From assembly GCF_007993755.1 (NCBI RefSeq), contig NZ_CP042467.1:3930001-3994000 (forward strand): a stretch of DNA of 64,000 nucleotides. Direction: 5' to 3'. The position numbers were made by a program, and so were the translations under genes. This stretch comes from Microvenator marinus. GTDB lineage: Bacteria; Myxococcota_A; Bradymonadia; Bradymonadales; Bradymonadaceae. Positions 34,737 through 44,852 of the stretch are shown here, one piece after another. Within the stretch, counting starts at the first letter, position 1. Each line of letters opens with the position of its first letter. The notes beneath the pieces were generated by a model. The model had not been told where the DNA came from. It saw nothing but the letters and a program-made list of their open reading frames with translations, and searched no databases.

Positions 34737-35578
34737 CACGTTACGCAACATGGGGTCGAATAGTCCATGGCCCTCCTGAATTGCATTGGCCAGTTGTGCG
34801 TGACTCAGAAACCTCCATGCTCCAAGAGTGTAGAATCTCTGAGAGTTCGGGGCTCCGGTCTTGTCTATGGAAAACCATACACCTGGCCGAAGATATCGGC
34901 TCTAACCACACGCTGACAGTGAAACAAAGGGGCGATGCCCTTTTTTTTGAATGGCGTTCTCTTCGCGTCCTTTGGGAAGATTCGACCATCTACTTCGACG
35001 GCCCAGCTATCGAGCCATTCGTCGATCGAGTCGTTTTTCCCGTCATTGAGTCTTTGAACCCCGACTCTGTTACACTTCACGGGGCCGCGATAGTTAGCAA
35101 GAAAGCCATGTTGCTTCTGGGCCAGTCTGGGGTTGGGAAGTCAACGATTACCCGCGAGCTTTCCGGTCGTGGATGGCGATTTTGGGCTGACGATGTTGTC
35201 GCAATCAATCACACATTACTCAAACCTAGCGCGTCTTCCAGTCGGATGCGTGGAGCGACAACTCTGAATGAAGACTTTCCGGGTTCCGGTAAATTAAGGC
35301 TGATGGAGGCACCGAACTTCTCAGCGACTCCTTTATCCTCGATTGTTATCCTGAAACGCGGCGATCCTTTGAAATTGGAAAAGGTAGAGAGCGTGATCCC
35401 CCTAATGCCGTACCTCTACGATTTGGACCCCGGAACCCCCGAACTTCGAAAGCGTCGATTTCAAAACTTGGCAAATCTTGCTCGGACCACTCCCATTTTT
35501 GAAATGACCTTTCCTCCCAACGAACAGGGAGGTCCCAGTCTGAAGCAACTTGATCTTATCGAGAGCCTACTTTCGTGA
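34733..35578 (+). CDS. HPr-kinase-like protein of the RiPP operon
   Basis: The 281-aa protein has the P-loop GQSGVGKST (residues 130-138) after a LHGAAIV strand, and a following WADDVVAIN, the layout of HPr kinase/phosphatase C-terminal domains. Relatives in lasso clusters (paeninodin, pseudomycoidin) phosphorylate the terminal Ser of the precursor. Here Ser is the penultimate residue, so it is a candidate acceptor. No HPr or PTS gene is nearby, which argues against a PTS role. Its stop overlaps the B2 start. Confidence 0.8.
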   Translation: MTRYATWGRIVHGPPELHWPVVRDSETSMLQECRISESSGLRSCLWKTIHLAEDIGSNHTLTVKQRGDALFFEWRSLRVLWEDSTIYFDGPAIEPFVDRVVFPVIESLNPDSVTLHGAAIVSKKAMLLLGQSGVGKSTITRELSGRGWRFWADDVVAINHTLLKPSASSSRMRGATTLNEDFPGSGKLRLMEAPNFSATPLSSIVILKRGDPLKLEKVESVIPLMPYLYDLDPGTPELRKRRFQNLANLARTTPIFEMTFPPNEQGGPSLKQLDLIESLLS

Positions 35579-35964
35579 GTCAAGCGATTAAAATGCAGGT
35601 AGGAGTTGGTCTCTTGTTGGTCAGCGCCACCGTCCTCAATCGTTACGGCCCAGGAGAGCTTCTTCGATTAGAGCCAGCCGATATCGGCACGGGACGACTC
35701 GATGCAGAGAGTCTGGCTAAGGTTGTGAGTAGGGTCGCTGATTCAATCAAAGTTCTAAACTGCCTTCCTCGTGCCATCGTGCTCCGAGAAATTCTGCGAC
35801 AGAATGGAGTTGTTGCTGAAGTGGTCATAAGCGCAACCTACCTCCAAACTTTCCAAGGCCATGCTTGGGTCCGAACGCCCCACGGCAACTTTTTCAATGA
35901 AGAAGGACTACAACCATGGATCAAACTCCCCCTTTGCAATGAGGCCGACACTCATGAAGCATAG
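35575..35964 (+). CDS. Transglutaminase-like leader peptidase (lasso protein B2)
   Basis: The 129-aa protein shows the B2 pattern: catalytic Cys63 in NCLPRAIVL and His96 in GHAWV. The third catalytic residue after the His is not obvious (HGNFF). It would cut the leader from the precursor, with B1 presenting the substrate. Start GTG 35575 overlaps the stop of the kinase gene; length is typical for split B2 proteins. Confidence 0.85.
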   Translation: MSQAIKMQVGVGLLLVSATVLNRYGPGELLRLEPADIGTGRLDAESLAKVVSRVADSIKVLNCLPRAIVLREILRQNGVVAEVVISATYLQTFQGHAWVRTPHGNFFNEEGLQPWIKLPLCNEADTHEA

Positions 35965-36829
35965 CGAATTGTCGGAATCGATGCGTTGGCAAGCGTGGAG
36001 AATGGCTCAACTCCACGTTCTCCAGGCCTTGAAAGCAGGACCGGCCGATTGGCTTCATCTCAAGGGGTTGGGACTCGCTCAACAGGTGTACCCAAATCCA
36101 TTCGAACGCAAATCAGGAGATGTAGATATACTTGTGGATAGGCGTGAGTTGCCGAATTGGATTCAATGGCTTGAAAGGAACGGCTTTGAAAACCAGAGCC
36201 CGTCCACGCGCCCACTCACCATGAATCAGGTACTCTTTGTGCATCGCGCTACTGGGGTTCCATTAGATTTGCACTGGAGGATCGCCTATCCGCACCTACC
36301 AGCCCCCGAGTTTCCGGAGCTTTGGAGGACGCGCACGGAGATCGAGATCAACGGCACCCCGGTCAATGTCCTGAATGCGGGCTGGGGAGGTTTTCACCTC
36401 GTCGTGCATTCGCATCAACATCTATTTGAGCCACGTATTCTCAGAGATCTGCAGCACTGGATCACTCACTTCGATAATGAGCAAGAGATCCTAGAACTCG
36501 CTGCTGCTATGGGATGGAGCCGCGTTGCCAACACTTGTTTTGAAATCATTCGGCTAATCGATGGGAGACCATCTCTTGGGGGCCAGCTCCCAACATCCAG
36601 CTCGCTTGAGCGAGCACTGGCCGAGGTGATCCTTGAAGAATGGGAATCTGGGCAGGTCTTTCAAGATCTCTCCACCCAATCAGGCATCTACCAAATTCTT
36701 TCTGTACTCCTTCTCGACCACAACCCGCTACGACGCACACTGCGCTATAGCCTCGTTGGGTCGCACCGCGTGGGCACCACCATCGATCGCCTCCGCGTGG
36801 CACTTGGTAGAGACCCATGGGAGGTTTGA
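35954..36829 (+). CDS. Nucleotidyltransferase-family protein of the RiPP operon
   Basis: The 291-aa protein matches the NTP_transf_5-like family found in lasso and related RiPP clusters: LHLKGLGLAQQVY (residues 34-46), GDVDILVD (residues 55-62) with the metal-binding Asp pair, and LDLHWRI. It may modify the phosphorylated peptide, as proposed for the pseudomycoidin homologue. The start ATG 35954 overlaps the end of B2 and has GAGG 9 bases upstream. It is the last gene of the operon; no ABC exporter follows. Confidence 0.82.
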   Translation: MKHSELSESMRWQAWRMAQLHVLQALKAGPADWLHLKGLGLAQQVYPNPFERKSGDVDILVDRRELPNWIQWLERNGFENQSPSTRPLTMNQVLFVHRATGVPLDLHWRIAYPHLPAPEFPELWRTRTEIEINGTPVNVLNAGWGGFHLVVHSHQHLFEPRILRDLQHWITHFDNEQEILELAAAMGWSRVANTCFEIIRLIDGRPSLGGQLPTSSSLERALAEVILEEWESGQVFQDLSTQSGIYQILSVLLLDHNPLRRTLRYSLVGSHRVGTTIDRLRVALGRDPWEV

Positions 36830-36862
36830 AGCGCGAACTAACGTCGAAAGTGCATTAAGTGC

Positions 36863-36890
36863 TTGACACCAGAGACTTCACTCCTATAAT
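36863..36890 (+). promoter_or_regulatory. Strong sigma-70 promoter of the str ribosomal operon
   Basis: TTGACA (36863-36868) and TATAAT (36885-36890) match both consensus hexamers exactly, 16 bases apart. It lies about 130 bases before rpsL and gives the operon a leader of roughly 130 bases. Confidence 0.88.
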
Positions 36891-37026
36891 CCCGCGCTCC
36901 ACAGGTCACGCTTTTCGTGGCTCTGAGTAGACAATATAAGGTCAGCACCAAGTGTTGACTCAATCTCGTAAGATTTGATGTGGTGATGCCGGCGGATAAC
37001 CGGCTCCTTTTGACAGGTAAAAACGG

Positions 37027-37398
37027 ATGCCTACGATTAATCAGCTCGTCCGCAAGTCGCGGGTAAAAGCGAAAGAAAAGACTGACGCTCCAGCGTTGAA
37101 AAACTGCCCACAGCGTCGTGGTGTTTGCACTCGCGTGTACACAACCACTCCTAAGAAGCCGAACTCCGCGCTTCGTAAGGTGGCTCGTGTTCGCCTGACC
37201 AACGGAATGGAGGTGACAAGCTACATTCCAGGTGAGGGGCATAACCTCCAGGAACACAGTGTGGTTCTCATTCGTGGTGGTCGTGTTAAAGACCTTCCAG
37301 GTGTGCGCTACCACATCATTCGCGGAACCCACGATGCGATCGGTGTCGCTAAGCGTCGCCAAGGTCGAAGCAAGTACGGCGCTAAGCGTCCCAAATAA
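37027..37398 (+). CDS. rpsL: 30S ribosomal protein S12
   Basis: The 123-aa protein is S12, part of the decoding centre of the small subunit. Conserved features are the start [12 protein letters not shown], the Cys-containing [27 protein letters not shown], the [11 protein letters not shown] loop, and the basic end [10 protein letters not shown]. In the TTPKKPNS segment the wild-type Lys associated with streptomycin sensitivity is present. It is the first gene of the str operon. Confidence 0.99.
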   Translation: MPTINQLVRKSRVKAKEKTDAPALKNCPQRRGVCTRVYTTTPKKPNSALRKVARVRLTNGMEVTSYIPGEGHNLQEHSVVLIRGGRVKDLPGVRYHIIRGTHDAIGVAKRRQGRSKYGAKRPK

Positions 37399-37414
37399 TT
37401 AGTGAGAGCAAGTC

Positions 37415-37885
37415 ATGCCAAGACGTAGAGAAGTTGTTAAGCGCCCGATCATCCCTGATCCAAAGTTTCACGACAAACTTGTGACCCAGTTCGTGAACGT
37501 CATGATGCGCGATGGAAAGAAGTCCACCGCTGAAACCATCATGTACGATACCCTCGACATCCTCGAGGAGCGCACTGGTGAAGACCCGATCAAGGTGTTC
37601 AAGAAAGCTGTCGATAACTGCAAGCCAGCTGTCGAAGTTCGTTCACGCCGTGTCGGTGGTTCCACCTACCAGGTGCCTGTCGAAGTGCGTCAAGATCGTC
37701 GCACTGCGCTCTCCCTGCGTTGGTTGATCCAGTTCGCTCGTGCGCGCTCGGAGAAGACCATGGTTGAGCGCCTCGCCGGTGAATTGCTCGACGCAACGAA
37801 CAACCGCGGCAACGCCATCCGTAAGAAGGACGAAGTCCACCGCATGGCTGACGCGAACAAAGCGTTCGCTCACTACCGCTGGTAG
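37415..37885 (+). CDS. rpsG: 30S ribosomal protein S7
   Basis: The 156-aa protein is S7, a primary 16S rRNA binder that nucleates the head of the small subunit. It has [30 protein letters not shown] and [13 protein letters not shown] at the end, the length usual for bacteria. It follows rpsL by 16 bases with a GAGAG ribosome-binding site. Confidence 0.99.
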   Translation: MPRRREVVKRPIIPDPKFHDKLVTQFVNVMMRDGKKSTAETIMYDTLDILEERTGEDPIKVFKKAVDNCKPAVEVRSRRVGGSTYQVPVEVRQDRRTALSLRWLIQFARARSEKTMVERLAGELLDATNNRGNAIRKKDEVHRMADANKAFAHYRW

Positions 37886-37886
37886 A

Positions 37887-37967
37887 CGCATCCTCCCAAC
37901 TTTCGGGAGATATGCGACGCGTTTCTTAAGCTCATTTATCCCCGGGTGCCACGTTGTGCTCGGGGAT
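37887..37967 (+). promoter_or_regulatory. Two hairpins between rpsG and fusA
   Basis: The first has nested arms CGCAT/ATGCG and CTCCC/GGGAG (37887-37916). The second pairs ATCCCCG (37938-37944) with CGGGGAT (37961-37967), followed by CTTTT. They could attenuate transcription into fusA or process the mRNA. Confidence 0.45.
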
Positions 37968-37992
37968 CTTTTACTTCCAAGGCAGGTGTATC

Positions 37993-40134
37993 GTGGCAAG
38001 GACGACCCCACTAAATCGAGTTCGAAATATCGGCATCATGGCCCATATCGACGCGGGCAAAACCACCACGACCGAGCGGATTCTCTACTATACCGGGAAG
38101 TCGCATAAGATCGGTGAGGTCCACGACGGTGCAGCCGAGATGGACTGGATGGACCAAGAGCGCGAGCGTGGGATCACGATCACGAGCGCCGCAACCACCT
38201 GCTACTGGACGTTCAACAAAGATCAGTTCCGGATCAATATCATCGACACCCCGGGCCACGTCGACTTCACGATGGAGGTCGAGCGATCGCTGCGCGTGCT
38301 CGATGGCGCGATCGCCGTGTTCGACGGTGTTGCCGGTGTTGAGCCGCAATCCGAAACCGTCTGGCGCCAGGCCAACCGCTATCACGTCCCGCGGATCGCA
38401 TTCGTCAATAAGATGGATCGCGTCGGGGCCGACTTCGACAACTGCATCGAGATGATGGTCGATCGGCTCAAATGCCGCCCGGTCCGCATGCAGCTGCCAC
38501 TTGGCGCTGAATCGGACTTCGAAGGCGTCATCGACCTGGTCGAGATGAAGGCGATCATCTGGGAAGACGAGGCCCTTGGCGCGACCTTCGCCAGCCACCC
38601 GATCCCAGAAGAGTATGAAGAAGAGGCTGCGCTCTATCGCGAACAGTTGATCGAGGCCGCTGCCGAGTTTGACGACGCTCTGATGGAAGCGTTCTTCGAG
38701 GGTCAAGAGATCGCCCCCGAACAGATCCGTGCCGCGATCCGAAAGGGAGCCCTTGCCATTGAGATCATCCCGGTCTTTTGTGGCTCAGCCTTCAAAAACA
38801 AGGGCGTGCAACCTCTTCTAGACGCTGTCGTTCACTTCCTTCCAAGCCCTGGCGATATCGGCGAGGTCAAGGGAGTGTCTGTGGAAGCAGCGAAGCGGGC
38901 CGCTGAGAATCGCAGCGAATTTGAAGAGGGCGATATGATCGTCCGAAAATTCGAAGATAAAGAGCCATTCTGCGCGCTCGCATTCAAGATCATGACCGAT
39001 CCTTACGTGGGTCAGCTGACGTATTTGCGCGTCTACTCCGGCGTCCTCGAGTCAGGCTCTCACGTCTACAACTCGGTCAAAGACAAGCGGGAGCGGACCG
39101 GCCGCCTGCTCCTCATGCATGCGAACAAGCGGGAGGAGATCCAGGAAGCAAGGACTGGAGATATCGTGGCGGCGGTTGGTCTCAGGACCACCACGACTGG
39201 CGATACTCTTTGCGACGAGCACAAGACGATCGTGCTCGAGCGCATGGACTTCCCCGACCCGGTGATCGAGATCGCTGTGGAGCCCATGTCCACCGCCGAT
39301 CAGGCCAAACTCGCCGATTCTCTCGCGAAGCTCGCTGTTGAAGATCCGAGCTTCCGCGTCAACACCGATCCCGAGTCCGGCCAGACGATCATTGCAGGCC
39401 AGGGTGAGCTCCACCTCGAGATCATCGTCGACAGATTGATCCGTGAGTTCAAGGTTGAGGCGAACGTAGGAAAGCCTCAGGTTGCCTACCGCGAATGCAT
39501 CACGGGGACTACCGAGCACCGCGAGAAACTCGTCAAACAAACCGGTGGCAAAGGCATGTTCGCTGACGTAGCGATCCGCCTTGAGCCCGGTGAGCGCGGC
39601 TCCGGCATTCAGTTCACCGACGAGATCAAAGGAGGGGTGATCCCTCGCGAGTTCATCCCGTCCGTTGAGAAAGGTGTGCGCGATGCTGCCGAGGCTGGGC
39701 CACTCGCTGGCTTCCCGGTTCTCGACGTGAGGGTCACGCTTTTCGACGGATCGTTCCACGAAGTGGACTCCAACGACGTGGCCTTCAAGATCGCGGGTTC
39801 GATGGCATTCCGTGCGGGTGTGAGGGCGGCGTCGCCCCAGCTCCTCGAGCCGATGATGGACGTGGAAGTCGTCACGCCAGAAGACTTCATGGGCGATGTG
39901 ATCGGGGACCTCAATTCAAGGCGCGGTCATGTGCAGGGTATGGCGCAGCGATCGGGTGCCCAGGTGATCAACGCCATGGTTCCCCTTGCTCAAATGTTTG
40001 GTTACTCCACGGCGCTGCGTTCGAAGACCCAGGGTCGTGCAACTTATACGATGAAATTCTCCCATTACGAAATCGTGCCGAAACAGGTCGAAGACCAGAT
40101 TCTGCAACGGATTGGGGGCTTCATCTCGTACTGA
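37993..40134 (+). CDS. fusA: Translation elongation factor G
   Basis: The 713-aa GTPase drives translocation of tRNA and mRNA on the ribosome. It has the P-loop AHIDAGKTT, the switch region [19 protein letters not shown] and NKMDRVG, followed by the later domains including the [15 protein letters not shown] segment. I chose GTG 37993 (protein start [11 protein letters not shown]) over the longer frame to 37954. tuf does not follow, in contrast to many bacteria. Confidence 0.98.
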   Translation: MARTTPLNRVRNIGIMAHIDAGKTTTTERILYYTGKSHKIGEVHDGAAEMDWMDQERERGITITSAATTCYWTFNKDQFRINIIDTPGHVDFTMEVERSLRVLDGAIAVFDGVAGVEPQSETVWRQANRYHVPRIAFVNKMDRVGADFDNCIEMMVDRLKCRPVRMQLPLGAESDFEGVIDLVEMKAIIWEDEALGATFASHPIPEEYEEEAALYREQLIEAAAEFDDALMEAFFEGQEIAPEQIRAAIRKGALAIEIIPVFCGSAFKNKGVQPLLDAVVHFLPSPGDIGEVKGVSVEAAKRAAENRSEFEEGDMIVRKFEDKEPFCALAFKIMTDPYVGQLTYLRVYSGVLESGSHVYNSVKDKRERTGRLLLMHANKREEIQEARTGDIVAAVGLRTTTTGDTLCDEHKTIVLERMDFPDPVIEIAVEPMSTADQAKLADSLAKLAVEDPSFRVNTDPESGQTIIAGQGELHLEIIVDRLIREFKVEANVGKPQVAYRECITGTTEHREKLVKQTGGKGMFADVAIRLEPGERGSGIQFTDEIKGGVIPREFIPSVEKGVRDAAEAGPLAGFPVLDVRVTLFDGSFHEVDSNDVAFKIAGSMAFRAGVRAASPQLLEPMMDVEVVTPEDFMGDVIGDLNSRRGHVQGMAQRSGAQVINAMVPLAQMFGYSTALRSKTQGRATYTMKFSHYEIVPKQVEDQILQRIGGFISY

Positions 40135-40308
40135 ATTTAGGAAGTGTAAATCCCATGGGCAAATGCCTTTGAGAAATGCAAAAAATCAACTTGATCTGGT
40201 GAATTTGGTCCTGTATGGTCCGCCTCCGCTTCGACGGGGGCTTTGTCCTACAAGCGGGCCCCTTAGTGGATATGCCGACATAACGGCGAATTGAAGAGTG
40301 GAGTGGTC
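40135..40308 (+). promoter_or_regulatory. S10 operon promoter region with a degenerate hairpin element
   Basis: TTGATC (40191-40196) and TATGGT (40214-40219), 17 bases apart, form a probable promoter for rpsJ. Downstream, CCGCTT and AAGCGG arms around 40230-40255 resemble a degenerate copy of the dispersed hairpin element. Confidence 0.5.
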
Positions 40309-40617
40309 ATGGCAAGCGATAAAATTCGCATTAAATTGAAAGCGTACGATTACAGGCTGCTTGATGCATCGGCCGCAGAAATCGTGGACACGGCAAAGCG
40401 CACGGGCGCCAAAGTCGCTGGCCCTATTCCTCTGCCGACACAGATCAGTCGCTGGACAGTGTTGCGCGGTCCTTTCATCGACAAGAAGTCGCGTGAGCAG
40501 TTTGAGATGCGCACGCACAAGCGTCTTCTCGATATCCTGGACCCCACGCAGCAGACTCTGGACGCACTGATGCGCTTGGATCTTTCCGAAGGTGTTGACG
40601 TAGAGATCAAGACCTGA
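40309..40617 (+). CDS. rpsJ: 30S ribosomal protein S10
   Basis: The 102-aa protein is S10 (NusE), which also takes part in transcription antitermination. It has [24 protein letters not shown] and RTHKRLLDI. Start ATG 40309 is supported by GGAG upstream. The next gene is rplD; rplC, which normally lies between them, is missing. Confidence 0.98.
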   Translation: MASDKIRIKLKAYDYRLLDASAAEIVDTAKRTGAKVAGPIPLPTQISRWTVLRGPFIDKKSREQFEMRTHKRLLDILDPTQQTLDALMRLDLSEGVDVEIKT

Positions 40618-40681
40618 GGATTCACAATAACTCTCTTTCGCCCGTCCAAGCAGTAAATAGGGCGGCGCAGGAGGCAGGTAA

Positions 40682-41332
40682 ATGAATATTGACGTATTTA
40701 ATCTTGAAAACAAGAAGACGGGCTCTCTTGAGCTCGACGACGCGATCTTCGGCGCAGAAGTTCGCGAGCACCTCTTCTGGGAAGTTGTAAACTGGCAGCG
40801 CGCTCGTCGCCGCGCCGGTACCCAGAAGGTTAAGGTTCGCTCGGAAGTCCGCGGTGGTGGACGCAAGCCGTTCAAACAAAAAGGCACCGGTCGCGCTCGT
40901 CAGGGCTCGAACCGTGCAGCCCAGTTCCCAGGTGGTGGTACCATTCACGGACCAACACCTCGCGACTGGAGCTACGCCATGCCAAAGAAGAAGCGTCGTG
41001 CAGCATTGCGCTCGGCTCTTAGTCTTAAGGCGCAGAACGGCACGCTCCGCGTGATCGACGCACTTGAGTTCCCCGAAATTAAGACGAAGCAAGCTGTGGC
41101 TATGCTCAACGCATTCAGCGCTCCTAAGGCGCTTTTCGTTGACTCGACCACGCGTGAAGAGGGAACAAACACCCCAATTCACAACGAGACGCTTCGCCTC
41201 TCTGTGCGAAACCTTAAGAACGCGAAATATCTCGCGGCTGAAGGCCTCAATGTTGAGGACATCCTTCGGTACGATTACCTCTTCCTCAGTGCGAACGCGG
41301 TAGACGCGGTGCAGGAGGCATTGAAATCATGA
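40682..41332 (+). CDS. rplD: 50S ribosomal protein L4
   Basis: The 216-aa protein is L4, which lines the peptide exit tunnel and in E. coli also regulates its operon. It carries the loop [35 protein letters not shown] and a C-terminal helical end. A CAGGAGG ribosome-binding site precedes the ATG. Its last codons overlap the rplW start (ATGA). Confidence 0.98.
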   Translation: MNIDVFNLENKKTGSLELDDAIFGAEVREHLFWEVVNWQRARRRAGTQKVKVRSEVRGGGRKPFKQKGTGRARQGSNRAAQFPGGGTIHGPTPRDWSYAMPKKKRRAALRSALSLKAQNGTLRVIDALEFPEIKTKQAVAMLNAFSAPKALFVDSTTREEGTNTPIHNETLRLSVRNLKNAKYLAAEGLNVEDILRYDYLFLSANAVDAVQEALKS

Positions 41333-41646
41333 ATACTGCATACGATATCGTGATTCGTCCTATCATGACCGAGAAAACAGCCGGTCTGATGGAAGACGGA
41401 ATGAAAGTTGTGTTCCGCGTGAACGCTGCCGCAAATAAGCACCAGATCCGTGCTGCTGTGGAAGAGCTCTTCGGCGTGGAAGTTAAGGGTGTAAACACCA
41501 TGAACCATCCTGGACGTTCGCGACGATTTGGTCGCTACGTCGGCCGCCGCAACGGTTTCAAGAAAGCCGTTGTGACCCTGGCAGAAGGATCGACGTTCGA
41601 TTTGTTTGCACTAGAAGCATCAGGTGAGGACGCGGGCGAAGTGTAG
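41329..41646 (+). CDS. rplW: 50S ribosomal protein L23
   Basis: The 105-aa protein is L23, at the tunnel exit, where trigger factor and SRP dock. Typical features are [11 protein letters not shown], a [11 protein letters not shown] strand and the basic [20 protein letters not shown]. The ATG overlaps the rplD stop, so translation is coupled. Confidence 0.98.
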   Translation: MNTAYDIVIRPIMTEKTAGLMEDGMKVVFRVNAAANKHQIRAAVEELFGVEVKGVNTMNHPGRSRRFGRYVGRRNGFKKAVVTLAEGSTFDLFALEASGEDAGEV

Positions 41647-41668
41647 CTCGTCAACAGGAGTAGGAATC

Positions 41669-42496
41669 ATGGGTATTCGAAATAGTAACCCGACATCACC
41701 TGGCCGACGCTTTTTGCGGCGAAACGACTTCGCCGAGCTCACTGCGGGCTCGCCGGAGAAGAGCTTGACCGAATCGGTGAAGCGCTCAGGTGGTCGTAAT
41801 AACAACGGACACATTACTGTGCGCCACCGCGGTGGTGGTCATAAGCGTCGCTATCGTTTGATCGACTTCAAGCGCAATAAAGTTGGAATTCCAGCTCGCG
41901 TAAAGTCGATCGAGTACGATCCAAATCGCTCGGCCTATATCGCATTGATCGCTTACGCAGACGGCGAGAAGTCATACATCATTGCGCCTCAGGGGCTCAA
42001 TGTGGGTGACGAAGTCATCTCGAGCGTCCACGCTGACATCAAGCCAGGCAACACGCTTCGCCTTGCAAAGATTCCAGTCGGAACCGTTGTGCACAACATT
42101 GAGCTTCGTCCTGGAAAGGGCGCTCAAATGGTGCGCTCCGCGGGAACGTGGGCACAGCTGATGGCCAAAGAAGGTAAGTACGCTCTTCTGCGCCTTCCTT
42201 CCGGCGAGCTTCGTAAGGTCCTTCAAACTTGCCGCGCCACGGTGGGTGCAGTCTCTAACCCGAAGCACGAAAACGGCGCTTCCGGTAAAGCAGGCCGCTC
42301 ACGTTGGTTGGGACGTCGTCCGTCGGTTCGTGGTGTTGCCATGAACCCGGTTGACCACCCACACGGTGGTGGTGAGGGTCGTACCTCTGGTGGTCGTCAC
42401 CCAGTGACGCCATGGGGTGTGCCGACCAAAGGATACAAAACTCGTAAGAACAAACGTACCGACCGCTTCATCGTGCGTCGGCGTAACCAGAAGTGA
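41669..42496 (+). CDS. rplB: 50S ribosomal protein L2
   Basis: The 275-aa protein is L2, required for subunit association and the peptidyl-transferase centre. It has [39 protein letters not shown] and the basic [16 protein letters not shown]. Start ATG 41669 is supported by CAGGAG; the frame upstream to 41624 overlaps rplW. Confidence 0.98.
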   Translation: MGIRNSNPTSPGRRFLRRNDFAELTAGSPEKSLTESVKRSGGRNNNGHITVRHRGGGHKRRYRLIDFKRNKVGIPARVKSIEYDPNRSAYIALIAYADGEKSYIIAPQGLNVGDEVISSVHADIKPGNTLRLAKIPVGTVVHNIELRPGKGAQMVRSAGTWAQLMAKEGKYALLRLPSGELRKVLQTCRATVGAVSNPKHENGASGKAGRSRWLGRRPSVRGVAMNPVDHPHGGGEGRTSGGRHPVTPWGVPTKGYKTRKNKRTDRFIVRRRNQK

Positions 42497-42511
42497 TCGC
42501 AGGAGTAAACC

Positions 42512-42790
42512 GTGCCACGTTCAATTAAGAAAGGACCATTCGTTGATGAAAGTCTTCGCAAGAAGATCTCTAAGGCGCTTGAGTCAGGTGATAGGCGGGC
42601 GATCAAGACCTGGAGCAGACGCTCGATGATCGTACCGGAGATGGTTGGATTGACCTTCGCTGTCCATAATGGACGCGAGTTCGTTCCAGTGTTTGTGACA
42701 GAAAATATGGTCGGCCATAAGCTCGGCGAATTCTCGGTAACGAGAACGTACTACGGGCACGCCGCTGACAAAAAAGCGAAGAAACGCTGA
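42512..42790 (+). CDS. rpsS: 30S ribosomal protein S19
   Basis: The 92-aa protein is S19 of the small-subunit head. It begins [15 protein letters not shown] with a GTG start and has [28 protein letters not shown] and a basic end. It follows rplB by 15 bases with a GCAGGAG ribosome-binding site. Confidence 0.98.
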   Translation: MPRSIKKGPFVDESLRKKISKALESGDRRAIKTWSRRSMIVPEMVGLTFAVHNGREFVPVFVTENMVGHKLGEFSVTRTYYGHAADKKAKKR

Positions 42791-42798
42791 GGTTGGTA

Positions 42799-43164
42799 AT
42801 GAGTAAGCCAAAACGTAAAGAACACAGAGCCAATCGGGCAGTTCTTCGCAATGTGCGAATTTCGCCTTTCAAGGCTCGCGTTGTTGCAGATCTAATTCGT
42901 AATAAGCCGGTGTATGAGGCGCTTTCGATCCTCGAGTTCACCCCAAAGAAAGCATCGCCAATCCTTGCGAAGCTTATCAATTCCGCGCTCTCCAATGTGG
43001 AGACTAGCCAGGAATTGGATTGGGATATCGACGGACTGGTTGTCGCAGAAGCCTACGTGAACGAGGGACCGACCATGCGTCGTTTCATGCCTCGCGCACA
43101 GGGTCGAGCCACCAGAATCAACAAGCGAACCAGCCATATCACTGTGGTTTTGAAGCCCGAGTAA
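42799..43164 (+). CDS. rplV: 50S ribosomal protein L22
   Basis: The 121-aa protein is L22, whose long hairpin lines the exit tunnel. It has [34 protein letters not shown] and [20 protein letters not shown] chose ATG 42799; TTG 42793 two codons upstream is less likely. Confidence 0.98.
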   Translation: MSKPKRKEHRANRAVLRNVRISPFKARVVADLIRNKPVYEALSILEFTPKKASPILAKLINSALSNVETSQELDWDIDGLVVAEAYVNEGPTMRRFMPRAQGRATRINKRTSHITVVLKPE

Positions 43165-43182
43165 TCGTGCAGGAGTATTGAG

Positions 43183-43824
43183 ATGGGTCAAAAAGTACAC
43201 CCAACAGGATTTCGTCTCGGCGTTATCAAACCTTGGAATTCCAAGTGGTACGCAGACAAGAACTACGCGAACTGGCTGCACGAAGATCTCCAGCTTCGAG
43301 AGTACTTGCAGAAGAAGCTCGGCCATACCCAGATCTCGAAGATCGAGATCGAGCGTATGGCTCGCCGCGCAAAGCTGACGATTCACACGGTCAAACCAGC
43401 GGTGGTGATCGGACGTCAGTCGACCGGTATTGAGGCGCTCAAGCGCGAGCTTCAGAAGCGCTCGGACAGCGATATCTTCTTGAACGTTCAAGAGGTCAAG
43501 AAGCCTGATCTGGACGCGAAACTGGTCGCCGAGAATATCGCTGGCCAGCTCGAGCGTCGCGCAAGCTTCCGTCGCGTGATGAAGAAAGCCGTTCAGCAGA
43601 CCATGAAGCTCGGCGCACAAGGCATCCGAGTGAACTGCTCGGGCCGCCTCGGTGGTGCCGAAATGAGCCGGCGTGAATGGTACCGTGAAGGTCGAGTGCC
43701 CCTGCACACCTTGCGTGCAGACATCGACTACGGTGTGGCAGAAGCGAAGACCACTTACGGCGTCATCGGCGTCAAAGTTTGGATCTTCAAAGGTGAAGTA
43801 CTTGACGCCCGGGCTAGCTTCTAA
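43183..43824 (+). CDS. rpsC: 30S ribosomal protein S3
   Basis: The 213-aa protein is S3, at the mRNA entry site. It has [15 protein letters not shown], a KH domain, [30 protein letters not shown] (in parts) and [12 protein letters not shown]. The C-terminus is short, without the extension that many proteobacteria carry. Confidence 0.98.
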   Translation: MGQKVHPTGFRLGVIKPWNSKWYADKNYANWLHEDLQLREYLQKKLGHTQISKIEIERMARRAKLTIHTVKPAVVIGRQSTGIEALKRELQKRSDSDIFLNVQEVKKPDLDAKLVAENIAGQLERRASFRRVMKKAVQQTMKLGAQGIRVNCSGRLGGAEMSRREWYREGRVPLHTLRADIDYGVAEAKTTYGVIGVKVWIFKGEVLDARASF

Positions 43825-43853
43825 GCGAAGCCCAGGACGACGAAGGAGATATT

Positions 43854-44270
43854 ATGCTGAGTCCGAAACGTGTGCGTTGGAGAAAGACGCAAAAAGGTCG
43901 CATGAAAGGCAAGGCCTATCGCGGCAACGAAGTTTCGTTCGGCGATTTTGGTTTGGTGGCTCTGGAGCCAAAGCGCATCACCGCTCGACAAATCGAGGCC
44001 GCTCGTATCGCGATGACTCGATACATCAAGCGTGGTGGTAAAGTTTGGATTCGAATTTTTCCAGATAAGCCGATTACCAAGAAGCCGTTGGAAACACGAA
44101 TGGGTAAAGGTAAAGGTAGCCCAGAAGAGTGGGTAGCCGTGGTCAAGCCTGGTCGTGTCCTTTACGAAATGGACGGCGTGAGCCGCGAAGTGGCAGAAGA
44201 AGCGTTCCGTCTTGCGGGACACAAACTGCCCTGTAAGACACGATTCATCGTGCGAGGAGAGGGACTATGA
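43854..44270 (+). CDS. rplP: 50S ribosomal protein L16
   Basis: The 138-aa protein is L16, near the A-site tRNA. It has [41 protein letters not shown] and [17 protein letters not shown]. Its last four bases overlap rpmC (ATGA). Confidence 0.98.
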   Translation: MLSPKRVRWRKTQKGRMKGKAYRGNEVSFGDFGLVALEPKRITARQIEAARIAMTRYIKRGGKVWIRIFPDKPITKKPLETRMGKGKGSPEEWVAVVKPGRVLYEMDGVSREVAEEAFRLAGHKLPCKTRFIVRGEGL

Positions 44271-44461
44271 AAGCCGTAGAATTGCGGGAAAAGTCCGTAG
44301 AAGAGTTGACGGAGCTCGAATCTCAAATGAGAGAGGAGCTGTTTCGTCTGAGAATGAAACATTATACGGGACAACTTCAGCGTTCCTCCGATTTGAAGGA
44401 GCACCGCCGAACCATTGCCCGTATCCAGACGATATTGGCTGAACGTCAAGCCCAAGCTTGA
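44267..44461 (+). CDS. rpmC: 50S ribosomal protein L29
   Basis: The 64-aa two-helix protein is L29, at the tunnel exit beside L23. It reads [18 protein letters not shown], then [15 protein letters not shown] and a [11 protein letters not shown] helix. Its start overlaps rplP. Confidence 0.97.
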   Translation: MKAVELREKSVEELTELESQMREELFRLRMKHYTGQLQRSSDLKEHRRTIARIQTILAERQAQA

Positions 44462-44486
44462 ACTGAAGTGAATGAGGAGCGGTCAA

Positions 44487-44777
44487 ATGGCCACCGAAGA
44501 AGCACCCAAAACTGAAAAAACTCGCGGTCAGCGCAAAACCCGTATCGGCACTGTGGTGAGCGACAAGATGCAGAAAACCATCGTTGTCTCCATTACGCGT
44601 CGCTACATGCATCCGAAGTACAAAAAGTACGTCAAGATGCGTTCGCGCTACCAGGTTCATGATCCAAACGACGAATGTAAGATTGGAGATCGTGTTCTCA
44701 TCGAAGAAACACGTCCTCTCTCCAAAAACAAGCGTTGGAAGGTAAAAGAGATTGTGGAGAAAGCGCCAATCGTGTAA
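44487..44777 (+). CDS. rpsQ: 30S ribosomal protein S17
   Basis: The 96-aa protein is S17, an early 16S rRNA binder. It has TRIGTVVSDKMQKTIVVSIT, YMHPKYKKYVKMRSRYQVHD and IEETRPLSKNKRW. ATG 44487 is preceded by GAGGAG; it has a short Glu/Lys-rich N-terminal extension. Confidence 0.97.
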   Translation: MATEEAPKTEKTRGQRKTRIGTVVSDKMQKTIVVSITRRYMHPKYKKYVKMRSRYQVHDPNDECKIGDRVLIEETRPLSKNKRWKVKEIVEKAPIV

Positions 44778-44780
44778 ACG

Positions 44781-44808
44781 ATGCGCCCGCTGCCGGCCCG
44801 TGGCGCAT
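44781..44808 (+). promoter_or_regulatory. Hairpin between rpsQ and rplN
   Basis: ATGCGCC (44781-44787) pairs with GGCGCAT (44802-44808) around a 14-base loop. It separates the S10 part from the spc part of the cluster. No T-run follows. Confidence 0.4.
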
Positions 44809-44852
44809 AGGCCGTCAGATATCAACTCCCGTGTGCCAATGAGAGGTTTCCA

